Shown: in pieces, positions 16,362 through 25,120 of the stretch
Layout: each line of letters begins with the position of its first letter
Numbering within the stretch: the stretch's first letter is position 1
Assembly (NCBI GenBank): GCA_023143095.1
Contig: JAGLIF010000003.1
Location: forward strand, 107,895-171,894
Length of the DNA: 64,000 nucleotides
Direction of reading: 5' to 3'
Source: Candidatus Altimarinota bacterium
Lineage (GTDB): Bacteria; Patescibacteriota; Gracilibacteria; UBA4473
Position numbers and translations under genes: made by a program
The notes under the pieces: generated by a model
Seen by the model: only the letters and a program-made list of their open reading frames with translations
What the model was told of the DNA's origin: nothing
Databases searched by the model: none

Positions 16362-18017
16362 ATGTCAAAACTAAAACAAAAAATTAAAGACTTAAAACGA
16401 TTCAAAAAAATCGTATCCGTATTTGTAAAATATAGATTTGGATTTCTCTTTGATAAAATGGATATCCCGTTGCTTAGCAGAACAAAAGATGTTCATCATA
16501 ATTCATCTGCAGAAAGACTTCGTTTAACCTTTGAAGAACTCGGAACAACTTTTATCAAATTTGGACAAATTATGTCCACTCGACCAGATATTTTTCCTGA
16601 TGAATACATTCAAGAATTAGAAAAATTACAAGATTCTGTTCCTCCTTTTGCCTTTCACGAAGCCAAAGAAATCTTGGAAACGGAATTTAACAGTTCACTT
16701 CCCAAAATTTTTGCTGAATTTGAACCAAGACCAATTGCTTCCGCTTCTATATCACAAGTACATCGGGCAGTCCTTCATACAGGAGAAATTGTGGCAGTCA
16801 AAATTCAACGACCAAATATACAAGAAACAATAGAAACCGACCTTGATATTTTTTATGCTTTAGCTGGATTTGTTGCTAAAAAAATTCCTAAAGCTAAAAA
16901 TTATAACCCGTCTGAGATTATAAAAGAATTTGATAAATCTATTCATCAAGAACTAAATTTTGTTATTGAAGCGGATAATTTAGAAAAATTTAAAAATAAC
17001 TTTACCAATGAAAAACAAATCGATTTTCCGTTTGTTTATCGAGAATTAACGACTGAAAAAGTTCTTACAATGGAATTTATAGAAGGCACAAAAGTTGATT
17101 CTATTTCCAAGCTAAAAAAACTTCACATAGATTTACGATTTACGGCAAAAATAGGAGCAATCGCTTTTATTAAACAAGTGTTTTTAGACGGATTTTTTCA
17201 TGCAGACCCACACGCAGGAAATATTTTTGTTCAACCAAATGGAAAAATTGTTTTTCTTGATTGTGGAATGGTCGGACATATTACAGAAGATACAATGCTT
17301 TCCCTTGCCAATCTTTTTGCAGGTATTGCTGACAAGGATACCGATAAAATCCTTTCTGTTTTTGATGATATGGGAGTTTCTGAAGATGAAAGTTATAGTA
17401 AAGAACTTCGAAAAGATGTTCAAGATTTTGTAAATCAATACGCAAATTTATCTCTCCAAGAAATTGAATTGGGGGTAGCCTTGCGAAGTGTAATACAGAT
17501 TATCACTTCTCATGAACTGAAAATTCCTGCTAATTTAGCCATTCTTATTAAAGCGGTTATTACGATAGAAGGAGTTGGAAGACAACTTGACCCTGAATTT
17601 AATATGATTCAAACCATTAAGCCTTTCACCCAAAAGCTTTTTATTCGCCAGTTTGTTCCAAAAAAGATTATGAATACGATTTTAGGCAATATGCAAGAAA
17701 TACAAAAATTTATTTCATATTTTCCACACGAACTAAACATCCTTACAAAAAAACTTTGTCGAGGAACAATAAAAATAAATATTGAGCATAAAGGATTAGA
17801 AAATACTACTAATCAAATACAGAGCTCCCTAAACATCCTTTCTTTTTCTCTCCTTATTTCTGCTCTTATTGTGGGATCTTCTTTGATTGTTACCACGGAT
17901 ATTGGAAAGAAAATTTGGGAAATTCCAATATTGGGATTGATAGGATTTGGAATTGCCACATTTATGTCTTTGGTATGGCTGATCGTTATTTTACATAAAA
18001 AAAGAAAAAAAATGTGA
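16362..18017 (+). CDS. ABC1/UbiB/AarF-family protein kinase-like protein
   Basis: A 551-residue member of the UbiB atypical kinase family. The family-specific KxGQ motif is FIKFGQIMSTRPD near residue 65, the ATP-binding Lys is in VAVKIQRP near 146, the catalytic loop is HADPHAGNIF near 282, and the metal-binding DFG equivalent is DCG (FLDCGMVGH) near 300. Two C-terminal transmembrane helices (about 490-510 and 520-545) anchor it. UbiB proteins support quinone or other lipid handling and have ATPase rather than classic kinase activity. No quinone genes are seen nearby; the neighbours are an exporter and a regulator, hinting at an envelope lipid role. Confidence 0.92.
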   Translation: MSKLKQKIKDLKRFKKIVSVFVKYRFGFLFDKMDIPLLSRTKDVHHNSSAERLRLTFEELGTTFIKFGQIMSTRPDIFPDEYIQELEKLQDSVPPFAFHEAKEILETEFNSSLPKIFAEFEPRPIASASISQVHRAVLHTGEIVAVKIQRPNIQETIETDLDIFYALAGFVAKKIPKAKNYNPSEIIKEFDKSIHQELNFVIEADNLEKFKNNFTNEKQIDFPFVYRELTTEKVLTMEFIEGTKVDSISKLKKLHIDLRFTAKIGAIAFIKQVFLDGFFHADPHAGNIFVQPNGKIVFLDCGMVGHITEDTMLSLANLFAGIADKDTDKILSVFDDMGVSEDESYSKELRKDVQDFVNQYANLSLQEIELGVALRSVIQIITSHELKIPANLAILIKAVITIEGVGRQLDPEFNMIQTIKPFTQKLFIRQFVPKKIMNTILGNMQEIQKFISYFPHELNILTKKLCRGTIKINIEHKGLENTTNQIQSSLNILSFSLLISALIVGSSLIVTTDIGKKIWEIPILGLIGFGIATFMSLVWLIVILHKKRKKM

Positions 18018-18159
18018 TTTTAATGTTTTTCTTCCCAATATTTTTGAATCTTTATTTTTTTGTACAAAATAGATTTCTTATTTTATTCTTTTTGTTTTTA
18101 TCATTGTTTCCTTAACTACAATGTTCTAAAATTCATTCGTATTTTTTTGTTTTTCAAAC

Positions 18160-19914
18160 ATGTGTGGAATATTCGCCGTTTCTGGAAAAGGCAATCATGC
18201 TGGAAACATTATATTAGAGGGATTAAAAAAACTTGAATATCGCGGCTATGACAGCTGGGGGATTGCTTTGCGGAAAGCGGGAAAAGACGCTATTCTCATT
18301 GAAAAAGAGGTGGGGAAAATATCCAAAGTAAATAAAGAACTTTCTCCCAGTGTTGAAGGTATCGGACACTCCCGATGGGCTACTCATGGCGGGGTTACAC
18401 GAGAAAATGCCCATCCGCACCAGGTGGGAAAAGTGACAATTGTACACAATGGAATCTTTGAAAACTTTAGTAAACATAAAAAACAATTTGAGGCGAAAGG
18501 AACAAGCTTTTGTTCTCAAACTGACTCAGAAGTAATCGCAGCAATACTTAATTCTTTTTTTGAAGCTGGTTTTTCACCTGAAAAATGTATCACTAAAACA
18601 GCTAAAAAAATCGATGGTAGATTTGCTTTTCTCGCTATGTTTGAAGGCATCTCTGGTATATTCGCCGCACGCAGAGGAAGTCCATTGATTATTGGTCGTG
18701 GAAAAACTGAAACTTTTATCGCTTCTGATATTCCTGCTTTTTTGGAAAAAACAAATATCGTCAATTATCTGGATGATAATGAAATGGTTTTGGTGAATGG
18801 TACAACCGTAAACTTTAAAAATCTACAAACTGGTCTTCCTGTTGAAAAAAGAGATATTAAAGTTCCATGGAAAGTCGAGTCCGCGGAAAAAGGAAAATTT
18901 CCACACTTTATGATCAAGGAGATTTTTGAACAAAAAGAAACTATTGCCAGAGCCATTAATCATGACGAGAATGCACTCAATCAAGCCATTTCTCTACTAA
19001 AAGACTGTAACGGCGTATTCTTTGTCGCCTGTGGAACCGCTCACAAAGTCGCAATGACAGCAGAATACTTTTTTGCCGAAATTTCAGGACGAAAAATAAA
19101 TGTCGTTCCTGCCTCAGAAATGCCATATTTTGAAAGATTTATAAACAAAAAAACAGCCATCATTGCCATTTCACAATCAGGTGAAACCGCTGATGTATTA
19201 GAAGTTTTAGAACGAGGAAAAAAAGCAGGTGCAAAAATTTTGAGTCTGACAAATGTTGAAAGTTCTTCAATCGCTCGATTGTCTGATGTCCATATCCCTA
19301 TTCTCGCTGGACCAGAAAAAGCCGTAGCATCTACAAAAGCTGCTACTTCGCAAATGGCATTATTATTTCTCCTTGCCTATACAGAAGTTGGAAAGACAAA
19401 CATTGCTAGAGAAATATTGAGATCTACTTCTTCATCCATAAATGATTTTTTAAATGAACGATATGAAGCAATCATCCAAGATGTTGCAAAAACAATCGTC
19501 AAAAAAGAAAACTTATTTATCATCGGAAGAGGGGATCTCTATCCCATGGCTTTAGAGGCAGCAATCAAAATTCAAGAGGTTTCTTATATTCATGCTCAAG
19601 GATTTTCTGCTGGAGAACTCAAACATGGTCCTATCGCCCTAATTGAAAAAGACACTCCTTGTTTGGTCCTTGGCGATGATTTGGAAACTCTTTCAAACGC
19701 CGTAGAACTAAAATCTCGTGGAGCTAAAATCATTGGAATTTCTCCTCAACGAGCAGATGTTTTTGATGAGTGGCTCAAAATTCCTGACTGTGATGGAGCT
19801 AAAGCCATTGTGACCATTATTCCAGTTCAAATTCTTGCTTATCATCTTGCACTTCTGCGAAATATTGACCCAGATATGCCGAGAAATTTAGCAAAATCAG
19901 TTACGGTGAAATAA
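18160..19914 (+). CDS. glmS: Glutamine-fructose-6-phosphate aminotransferase
   Basis: A 584-residue enzyme that makes glucosamine-6-phosphate, the first step to UDP-GlcNAc and peptidoglycan. The N-terminal nucleophile is Cys2 (MCGIFAVSG) of the class II glutamine amidotransferase domain (about 1-210), which also has LEYRGYDSWG, GHSRWATHG and HNGIFEN. Two SIS domains follow, with ISQSGETADV and STKAATSQ. The C-terminal tail LAKSVTVK is complete. In the 140-bp upstream gap I see no glmS ribozyme, but a copy of the recurring upstream motif (TTTTTATCATTGTTTCC) lies at 18095-18111. Confidence 0.96.
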   Translation: MCGIFAVSGKGNHAGNIILEGLKKLEYRGYDSWGIALRKAGKDAILIEKEVGKISKVNKELSPSVEGIGHSRWATHGGVTRENAHPHQVGKVTIVHNGIFENFSKHKKQFEAKGTSFCSQTDSEVIAAILNSFFEAGFSPEKCITKTAKKIDGRFAFLAMFEGISGIFAARRGSPLIIGRGKTETFIASDIPAFLEKTNIVNYLDDNEMVLVNGTTVNFKNLQTGLPVEKRDIKVPWKVESAEKGKFPHFMIKEIFEQKETIARAINHDENALNQAISLLKDCNGVFFVACGTAHKVAMTAEYFFAEISGRKINVVPASEMPYFERFINKKTAIIAISQSGETADVLEVLERGKKAGAKILSLTNVESSSIARLSDVHIPILAGPEKAVASTKAATSQMALLFLLAYTEVGKTNIAREILRSTSSSINDFLNERYEAIIQDVAKTIVKKENLFIIGRGDLYPMALEAAIKIQEVSYIHAQGFSAGELKHGPIALIEKDTPCLVLGDDLETLSNAVELKSRGAKIIGISPQRADVFDEWLKIPDCDGAKAIVTIIPVQILAYHLALLRNIDPDMPRNLAKSVTVK

Positions 19915-19919
19915 GTATC

Positions 19920-20726
19920 TTATGCTTTTTCAACTTTTAAAAGATTCTTTTGAACTAATTCAAAAATACTAGTAACACCTTTTTTAAATTCATCAGGAGA
20001 GTTTTCCAATAATTGAATCAACTGTCCCAATCCTTCTGCATAAGCTTTTCTACCAAGCACTTGTGTTTCAACTTCGTCTACTTTTCCTTCGTCTTCGTAA
20101 GCAATAAATTTGTGTATTCCGTGACCTCCTATAGCTTCATCAGGTACTTTAAAAATTTTCTCAGAGATTTCATCACATCTAACACTAACTATTTTTCCAA
20201 GATGTATTAATGGATTCTTCGCAAATTCCTCCCATTCTTCCATCGATTTTATTACCACATTTTCAACTTTCGAATCTTCCATTAAAATTTTTGCACCCTC
20301 TTTAGCTGTACCAGGAATGCTTTCTTTTGCTTTTTGATGCGCTTCAATAATTAAAAAATCAGCATTGGGATGATTCTCCTTCATCTCTGGTAATTTTCTA
20401 ACTAACGCCTCTACTACTTCAATTGATAAATTTGGAGCTAAAACAACTGGAGTCTCGGCATCTTCATATTCCACATCATTTACTCCCGTAGAAGCAATAA
20501 TCAATGGACCATTTAATTCGTTTGATTTTGGTAAAGTTTCTAAGACTTTTCTAGCATACACTACACAACTTTCTTCTGGTGCTTCTTGCTTGATATCTAG
20601 TGTTAAATCAATGTTAGAATCTCCTTCTAAGTGATCTGAAAATTCTTTAGCTAGATGTCCAAGTTCTTTCTCATTCGAAGCTCGTGCACCAATTAAATGA
20701 ACAGGCGTTTTTTTCGGTGAATCCAT
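19920..20726 (-). CDS. DapB-like (dihydrodipicolinate reductase-like) protein
   Basis: A 268-residue protein with the layout of the DapB C-terminal domain. VLAPNLSIEVVEAL resembles the DapB ANFSVG helix, EAHQKAKESIPGTA resembles the E-x-HH-x-x-K-x-D-x-P-S-G-T-A active-site loop, and GGHGIHKFIAYEDEG then GRKAYAEGL resembles its final strands. The N-terminal Rossmann part lacks a clear GxxGxxG. One active-site His is Gln and the SGTA Ser is missing (IPGTA), so normal reductase activity is doubtful. No other lysine/DAP genes are in the window. The product is rich in Glu and Asp. It may be a divergent or repurposed reductase. Confidence 0.55.
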   Translation of the reverse strand: MDSPKKTPVHLIGARASNEKELGHLAKEFSDHLEGDSNIDLTLDIKQEAPEESCVVYARKVLETLPKSNELNGPLIIASTGVNDVEYEDAETPVVLAPNLSIEVVEALVRKLPEMKENHPNADFLIIEAHQKAKESIPGTAKEGAKILMEDSKVENVVIKSMEEWEEFAKNPLIHLGKIVSVRCDEISEKIFKVPDEAIGGHGIHKFIAYEDEGKVDEVETQVLGRKAYAEGLGQLIQLLENSPDEFKKGVTSIFELVQKNLLKVEKA

Positions 20727-20832
20727 TTTTCAAAGTTAAATTAATTTATATTTCTAATTTACCCTTCTGGACAAAGCTGTCAAGTTCATAGGAAACAATA
20801 AAAACCACCTAGAATTCAATCTCGAAAAACTC

Positions 20833-21609
20833 TTACCGTATCGCCTTTTTACACGCTTTACAAAATTTTTCCATCGCATTAATGTCGTTTCGAAACTCAA
20901 AAAGTTTGGAACCAATAATCCCTCCATCCGCTCCGTTTTCTTTCAAAAGCGCTAAATGTTTTGGACTTGAAATCCCAAACCCAACACAAACAGGGATCTC
21001 CGTCTGTGTCTTTAAATCTTTGATCATTTCCAAAGTTTTAGTGGCAATTTTTTCTTTTGCACCTGTAATCCCTGGAGTAGAAATTGCATATAAGAACCCC
21101 CCTGCTTTCTCTAAAATAGATGTTACTCTTTCTTTTGGAGTATTGGTCGAAACGAGAAAGATAAGATCTATTTCATGTCCCTTTGCCGAATTTTCAACAA
21201 GAGAAACTTCTCCTTCAGGCAATTCTGGAATAAGAACCGAATCAACCCCCTGCTTTTTACATTCTACAAAAAAATCGTCTATTCCAAACTGTAAAATCAA
21301 GTTTAAATAAACCAAAAGACCAATCGGTTTTTCTGGAAATTTAACTCGCAAATTCCCAACTATATCTAAACACTTTCCTACAGTTGCTCCTCTTTTGATC
21401 GCTCTATCCGCAGATGCTTGAATTGTCTTCCCATCCGCAAGAGGATCTGAAAAAGGAATCCCCAACTCCAATAAATCAGCATGTTGTGCTAACATCTCAA
21501 CAATTTTTTGTGAAGATTTCAAGTCTGGATCGCCCAACATCCAAAAAGGCATAAAACCCATTTCACCTTTGGCTTTCAATTCGGAAAATGTCTTTTGATA
21601 TCGGTTCAT
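20833..21609 (-). CDS. trpA: Tryptophan synthase alpha subunit
   Basis: A 258-residue TIM barrel that cleaves indole-3-glycerol phosphate to indole. The catalytic pair is visible in LLELGIPFSDPLADG (Glu then Asp). Phosphate-binding glycines are in VGFGISSP and GGIIGSKL. Length is normal. It is the last gene of the trp operon, 21 nt after trpB, with which it forms the alpha2-beta2 complex. No terminator hairpin is seen after it. Confidence 0.96.
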   Translation of the reverse strand: MNRYQKTFSELKAKGEMGFMPFWMLGDPDLKSSQKIVEMLAQHADLLELGIPFSDPLADGKTIQASADRAIKRGATVGKCLDIVGNLRVKFPEKPIGLLVYLNLILQFGIDDFFVECKKQGVDSVLIPELPEGEVSLVENSAKGHEIDLIFLVSTNTPKERVTSILEKAGGFLYAISTPGITGAKEKIATKTLEMIKDLKTQTEIPVCVGFGISSPKHLALLKENGADGGIIGSKLFEFRNDINAMEKFCKACKKAIR

Positions 21610-21630
21610 ATTTCTTTTTTAAAAACTAAT

Positions 21631-22824
21631 TTAACGAAGTCCGTTTTTTTCACAATAATCAAAAATTGTATGTAAATCTTTATCTCCACGCCCCGAAAGA
21701 TTTACCAATAAAATTTTATCTGTTCCATATGTTGAAGCTCGTTTCATCGCTTCTGCTAATGCGTGTGAACTTTCTAATGCTGGAATAATGCCTTCTGCTT
21801 TAGAAAAATCTAAAAAGGCACGAACTGCCTCATCGTCCAAAATTCCCGCATACTCTGCTCGCATCTCTTCTTCTAAAAATGCATGCAACGGTGAAACTCC
21901 TGGATAATCCAATCCAGCAGAAATTGAATGGCTTTCTTCAATCTGCCCATGCTCATCACAATTCACTTTGGAAAGACTCCCATGCAAACATCCATATTTT
22001 CCTTTTCCTATCGTAAGACCATGTTTTATTCCATCTCCAGCTGGCTCTACCCCAACTAGTTTTACGGAAGAATCCTCCAAAAAGGCTTGAAAAATACCTA
22101 TTGCATTTGACCCTCCTCCCACGCATGCCAAAACTTCATCCGGTAATCGACCAACTTTTTTAAGTATTTGTTCGCGCGCCTCCACTCCAATTACTTTTTG
22201 AAACCTCGCCACAAGCTCTGGAAACGGATGTGGACCAGCTGCAGTCCCAAACATATAATAAGTTTCCTGAGAATGTGCAATCCAAAATCGCATCGCTTCG
22301 TTAATTGCATCTTTCAAACTTTTTGATCCTGATTCTACCGAAACAACTTCAGCTCCCAAAAGTTGCATCCGTTCCACATTTACCTTTTGTCGTTCAATGT
22401 CTTTTGTTCCCATAAAAATTTTCACGGGTAATTTAAACTTCGCTCCTGCCATAGCTGTTGCAATCCCATGTTGCCCCGCTCCTGTCTCGGCAATCAAAAA
22501 TTTTGCTCCCATCTCCCGAGCAAGCAAGGCCTGTCCTAATACATTATTTGTTTTGTGAGCCCCTCCATGTAACAAGTCCTCTCGTTTAATCCAAATCTGT
22601 GCCCCACCAAGAGACTCTGACAAATTTTGAGCAAAATAAATCGGTGTGGGTCTTCCTGCAAAAGATTCTAGTAATTCGTCGAATTCTTGTTGAAGTTTTG
22701 GTGTATTTTTAAATTTTTCAAAAGCCTCTTTCACTCGATTTAAAATCGGTTGTAATAACTCTGGAGCAAAACATCCTCCATATCGTCCAAACCGTCCATG
22801 AGCATTTTCGATAAAATTTTTCAT
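21631..22824 (-). CDS. trpB: Tryptophan synthase beta subunit
   Basis: A 397-residue PLP enzyme joining indole and serine. The PLP lysine lies in HGGAHKTNNVLGQ near residue 87, and the glycine-rich phosphate loop is CVGGGSNAIG. I chose ATG 22824 (MKNFIENAHGRFGRYGG), which overlaps the hydrolase stop as ATGA; the longer in-frame 22884 start lies inside that gene. It is the trpB1 type that pairs with TrpA. Complete and apparently functional. Confidence 0.96.
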   Translation of the reverse strand: MKNFIENAHGRFGRYGGCFAPELLQPILNRVKEAFEKFKNTPKLQQEFDELLESFAGRPTPIYFAQNLSESLGGAQIWIKREDLLHGGAHKTNNVLGQALLAREMGAKFLIAETGAGQHGIATAMAGAKFKLPVKIFMGTKDIERQKVNVERMQLLGAEVVSVESGSKSLKDAINEAMRFWIAHSQETYYMFGTAAGPHPFPELVARFQKVIGVEAREQILKKVGRLPDEVLACVGGGSNAIGIFQAFLEDSSVKLVGVEPAGDGIKHGLTIGKGKYGCLHGSLSKVNCDEHGQIEESHSISAGLDYPGVSPLHAFLEEEMRAEYAGILDDEAVRAFLDFSKAEGIIPALESSHALAEAMKRASTYGTDKILLVNLSGRGDKDLHTIFDYCEKNGLR

Positions 22825-23666
22825 TGAAGTTGTTGTTTTAAGTTTTGTATCGTTTGTTCTAATGCTTTTGATTCTTTCGGCCATTCCAATATTTGGTCGG
22901 GATTGGTGAAAACCTCCTTTAAATCTTCTGGAATTTCATTTTTTGTATGCCGAAGTACTATCGGTAAAATCTCTAGTTTTGATAATTCTGACACAAGATC
23001 AAATTTATATTTAATCAAAAAAGACGGCACCCCATACCGCAAAAACCATGGTTTGAAATCATTCACTCCACTCATCGGATTTTCTAAAATAAGAGCTTTC
23101 GGTGGATGCGTCTGTGCAAGCTTCGCAGCAAAAAAGCTTCCCAGCTCTTTCCCCCAAAGAATTGTTTTTTCAGGAACAAAACCTTTTTCTTGTGTTAAAT
23201 ACTTCATCGCAGCCTCCGCATCTAAAATAAAATCATTTTCTCGTTTTAATGGTCCTTCGCTTACCCCAAAATCTCGATAATCAAAAATCAACGCATTTTT
23301 TTCCAATCGTTCAAATAAAGCCATAACCCCTAGAAAGTTTGTAATATTACCAGCATTTTCGTGAAAATAAAGAATTACTTCGTCCGATTCTTCTTTCTCA
23401 AAGAAAATTCCTATAAGTTTTTTTGAGTCTTCCGTTTTAAAATTTACCAATTCCATTTCCATTCCTTTTGGCGCCAAGGTTTGCCCCTTATGCTTGGACG
23501 GAAAAAAGAGATAGTGCTCCTGCTGAAAAAAAGCAAAAAGCAACCAAATCGCGTAAGTTAAAATAATTGCCGTACCCCATCGAGAAAAAAAACGATGTGG
23601 ATTAATCCATTTCTCATCGAGATTAATGACATAAGTGAAAACAAAATCTTTTATTTTTTTTATCAT
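22821..23666 (-). CDS. Membrane-anchored alpha/beta hydrolase fold protein, nucleophile replaced
   Basis: A 281-residue protein with one N-terminal transmembrane helix (about 28-48) and an alpha/beta hydrolase fold of the BEM46/YfhR type: ILYFHENAGN (oxyanion strand), then FDYRDFGVSEG. The nucleophile elbow reads WGKELGSFF where active relatives have G-x-S-x-G, so Ser is replaced by Glu. The usual C-terminal Asp and His are also not evident (VLRHTKNEIPEDL). It is therefore probably a non-catalytic relative. It is embedded in the trp operon between trpF and trpB, overlapping trpB by 4 nt, so it is made with the tryptophan enzymes; why is unclear. Confidence 0.82.
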   Translation of the reverse strand: MIKKIKDFVFTYVINLDEKWINPHRFFSRWGTAIILTYAIWLLFAFFQQEHYLFFPSKHKGQTLAPKGMEMELVNFKTEDSKKLIGIFFEKEESDEVILYFHENAGNITNFLGVMALFERLEKNALIFDYRDFGVSEGPLKRENDFILDAEAAMKYLTQEKGFVPEKTILWGKELGSFFAAKLAQTHPPKALILENPMSGVNDFKPWFLRYGVPSFLIKYKFDLVSELSKLEILPIVLRHTKNEIPEDLKEVFTNPDQILEWPKESKALEQTIQNLKQQLQ

Positions 23667-23691
23667 GATAACTAAATTTTATAAATTTTTT

Positions 23692-24324
23692 TTATTTTTT
23701 AAACATTTCTATTAATTTTTTAGCAATTGCCACATCAAATTTCCCATTTTTTTCAATTCCACTCGCCGTATCCAGAAACTTTGCATTAGGAAAAGAAACT
23801 TTGAACTTAGCAATATTGTCTGCATTGATACCCCCAGCAATACCATAAGGCATGTTTAATCTTTCTGCTTCTTTAATAACTTCGTGTAATTTTTCAGTGT
23901 CGATTATAGTTTTTCCACTTCCAGGAATTTTTCCATCAAAAAGGAACTTGTCTGCGCTATTGCAATACTGTTGCAATAGAGTCTTGTTAAAATCTTTTTC
24001 TATCAAAAAAGTTTTCCACAATTCCAGTTTCCCAAAGGATTCCTTTAGTTTTTGCAATAGTCTTGCATTTTCTTTTCCATGTAACTGTACTCCATCAAAC
24101 TCTACTTTTCTTAACACATTTGAAATCTCCTCAAAGGACTGATTCATAAATACCGCTATTCGTTTCGTTTTCCCTTTTTTCGAAGAGAGAAGAGCAATTG
24201 CTTTTTCAAGTGAAACTTTTCGTTTTGACCAAGAAACAAAGTTAACTCCCGCATACCTCACCCCTGCCTCTTCACAAAACTGAAGCATTTCCGTATTTCT
24301 GATACCGCAAAGTTTAAGTTTCAT
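23692..24324 (-). CDS. trpF: Phosphoribosylanthranilate isomerase
   Basis: A 210-residue TIM-barrel enzyme, third reaction from chorismate to tryptophan after TrpE/G and TrpD. The catalytic Cys is in KLCGIRNTEM near the N-terminus and the Asp in FLDTASGIE near the C-terminus. The phosphate site is GIAGGINADNI. It overlaps the trpC stop by ATGA. Its coding sequence holds one full copy (23960-23976) and one variant (24052-24068) of the 17-bp TTGCAA palindrome. Confidence 0.94.
   Translation of the reverse strand: MKLKLCGIRNTEMLQFCEEAGVRYAGVNFVSWSKRKVSLEKAIALLSSKKGKTKRIAVFMNQSFEEISNVLRKVEFDGVQLHGKENARLLQKLKESFGKLELWKTFLIEKDFNKTLLQQYCNSADKFLFDGKIPGSGKTIIDTEKLHEVIKEAERLNMPYGIAGGINADNIAKFKVSFPNAKFLDTASGIEKNGKFDVAIAKKLIEMFKK
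23960..23976. repeat. 17-bp TTGCAA palindrome in trpF
   Basis: TTGCAATACTGTTGCAA within trpF, read in the frame TTG CAA CAG TAT TGC AA. Confidence 0.7.
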
Positions 24325-25118
24325 TTTCCTCTAAAAGTTTTAACAAGTTTGCCCATCTCTCCATAATCTTGAGTTTTCATAAACGAAGTTCCCACCAAGA
24401 TTGCATCACAATATGGAACAAGCTTTTCAATGTCTTCTGGCGTATAAATCCCTGACTCAGCTACACGAACAATGCCTTCTGGAATTTTGGAAAGAAGCGA
24501 AGGAAGTCTATCTAAATCGACCGATAAATCCTCAAAATCTCTGGAATTAACCCCAATGATTTTTGCACCTGCTTGTACAGCCAACTCAATTTCAGCCTCA
24601 CTCTTCGTTTCAACTAAAGCATGTAAACCAAGAGCCTCCGTATATTCTCGAAATATTCGAACTCGTTTCTGGGTTTTAAGCACAGACACCATCAAAAGCA
24701 CTGCACTAGCTCCATAAAGAGCCGCTTCCAAAATCTGTGAATCTTCCATGATAAAATCCTTTCGTAATACGGGAATTCTGACTTTTTGCGACACTGTTGC
24801 AACATCATTTATGCTTCCCGAAAAAAACTTTTCATCTGACAAAACAGAAATCGCCGCCGCTCCACTTTTTTCATAAATTTCAGCAATTCGCAGGATATCT
24901 CCTTGTGGGAAAATTTCCCCCTTCGATGGACTGCATTTTTTGATTTCCGCAATAAGTTTTGGCATTTCTCCCTTCTCTTGCAAACTTTTTAAAAAATCTT
25001 TCGATTCAGGCACTCTCAACTCCTTCTTTTTGAAAGCAGATTCCAAACAAATATAGTAGTCTGCCTTGAAAGCGAGTTCTTCTTTTTTGTGTACAATTAT
25101 TTTTTCTAAAATATTCAT
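24321..25118 (-). CDS. trpC: Indole-3-glycerol phosphate synthase
   Basis: A 265-residue TIM barrel closing the indole ring. KKCSPSKGEIFPQGD, VLSDEKFFSGS, LRKDFIMEDSQI and VAESGIYTPED carry the catalytic Lys and Glu residues. ATG 25118 (MNILEKIIVHKKEEL) is preferred over the upstream in-frame 25136, which lies inside trpD. It begins 2 nt after the trpD stop and ends in ATGA with trpF. Confidence 0.95.
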   Translation of the reverse strand: MNILEKIIVHKKEELAFKADYYICLESAFKKKELRVPESKDFLKSLQEKGEMPKLIAEIKKCSPSKGEIFPQGDILRIAEIYEKSGAAAISVLSDEKFFSGSINDVATVSQKVRIPVLRKDFIMEDSQILEAALYGASAVLLMVSVLKTQKRVRIFREYTEALGLHALVETKSEAEIELAVQAGAKIIGVNSRDFEDLSVDLDRLPSLLSKIPEGIVRVAESGIYTPEDIEKLVPYCDAILVGTSFMKTQDYGEMGKLVKTFRGK

Positions 25119-25120
25119 TT

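Noticed and set aside
18018..18159. Possible glmS ribozyme upstream of glmS
   Set aside because: The 142-bp gap is AT- and T-rich and shows none of the pairing expected of the ribozyme core.
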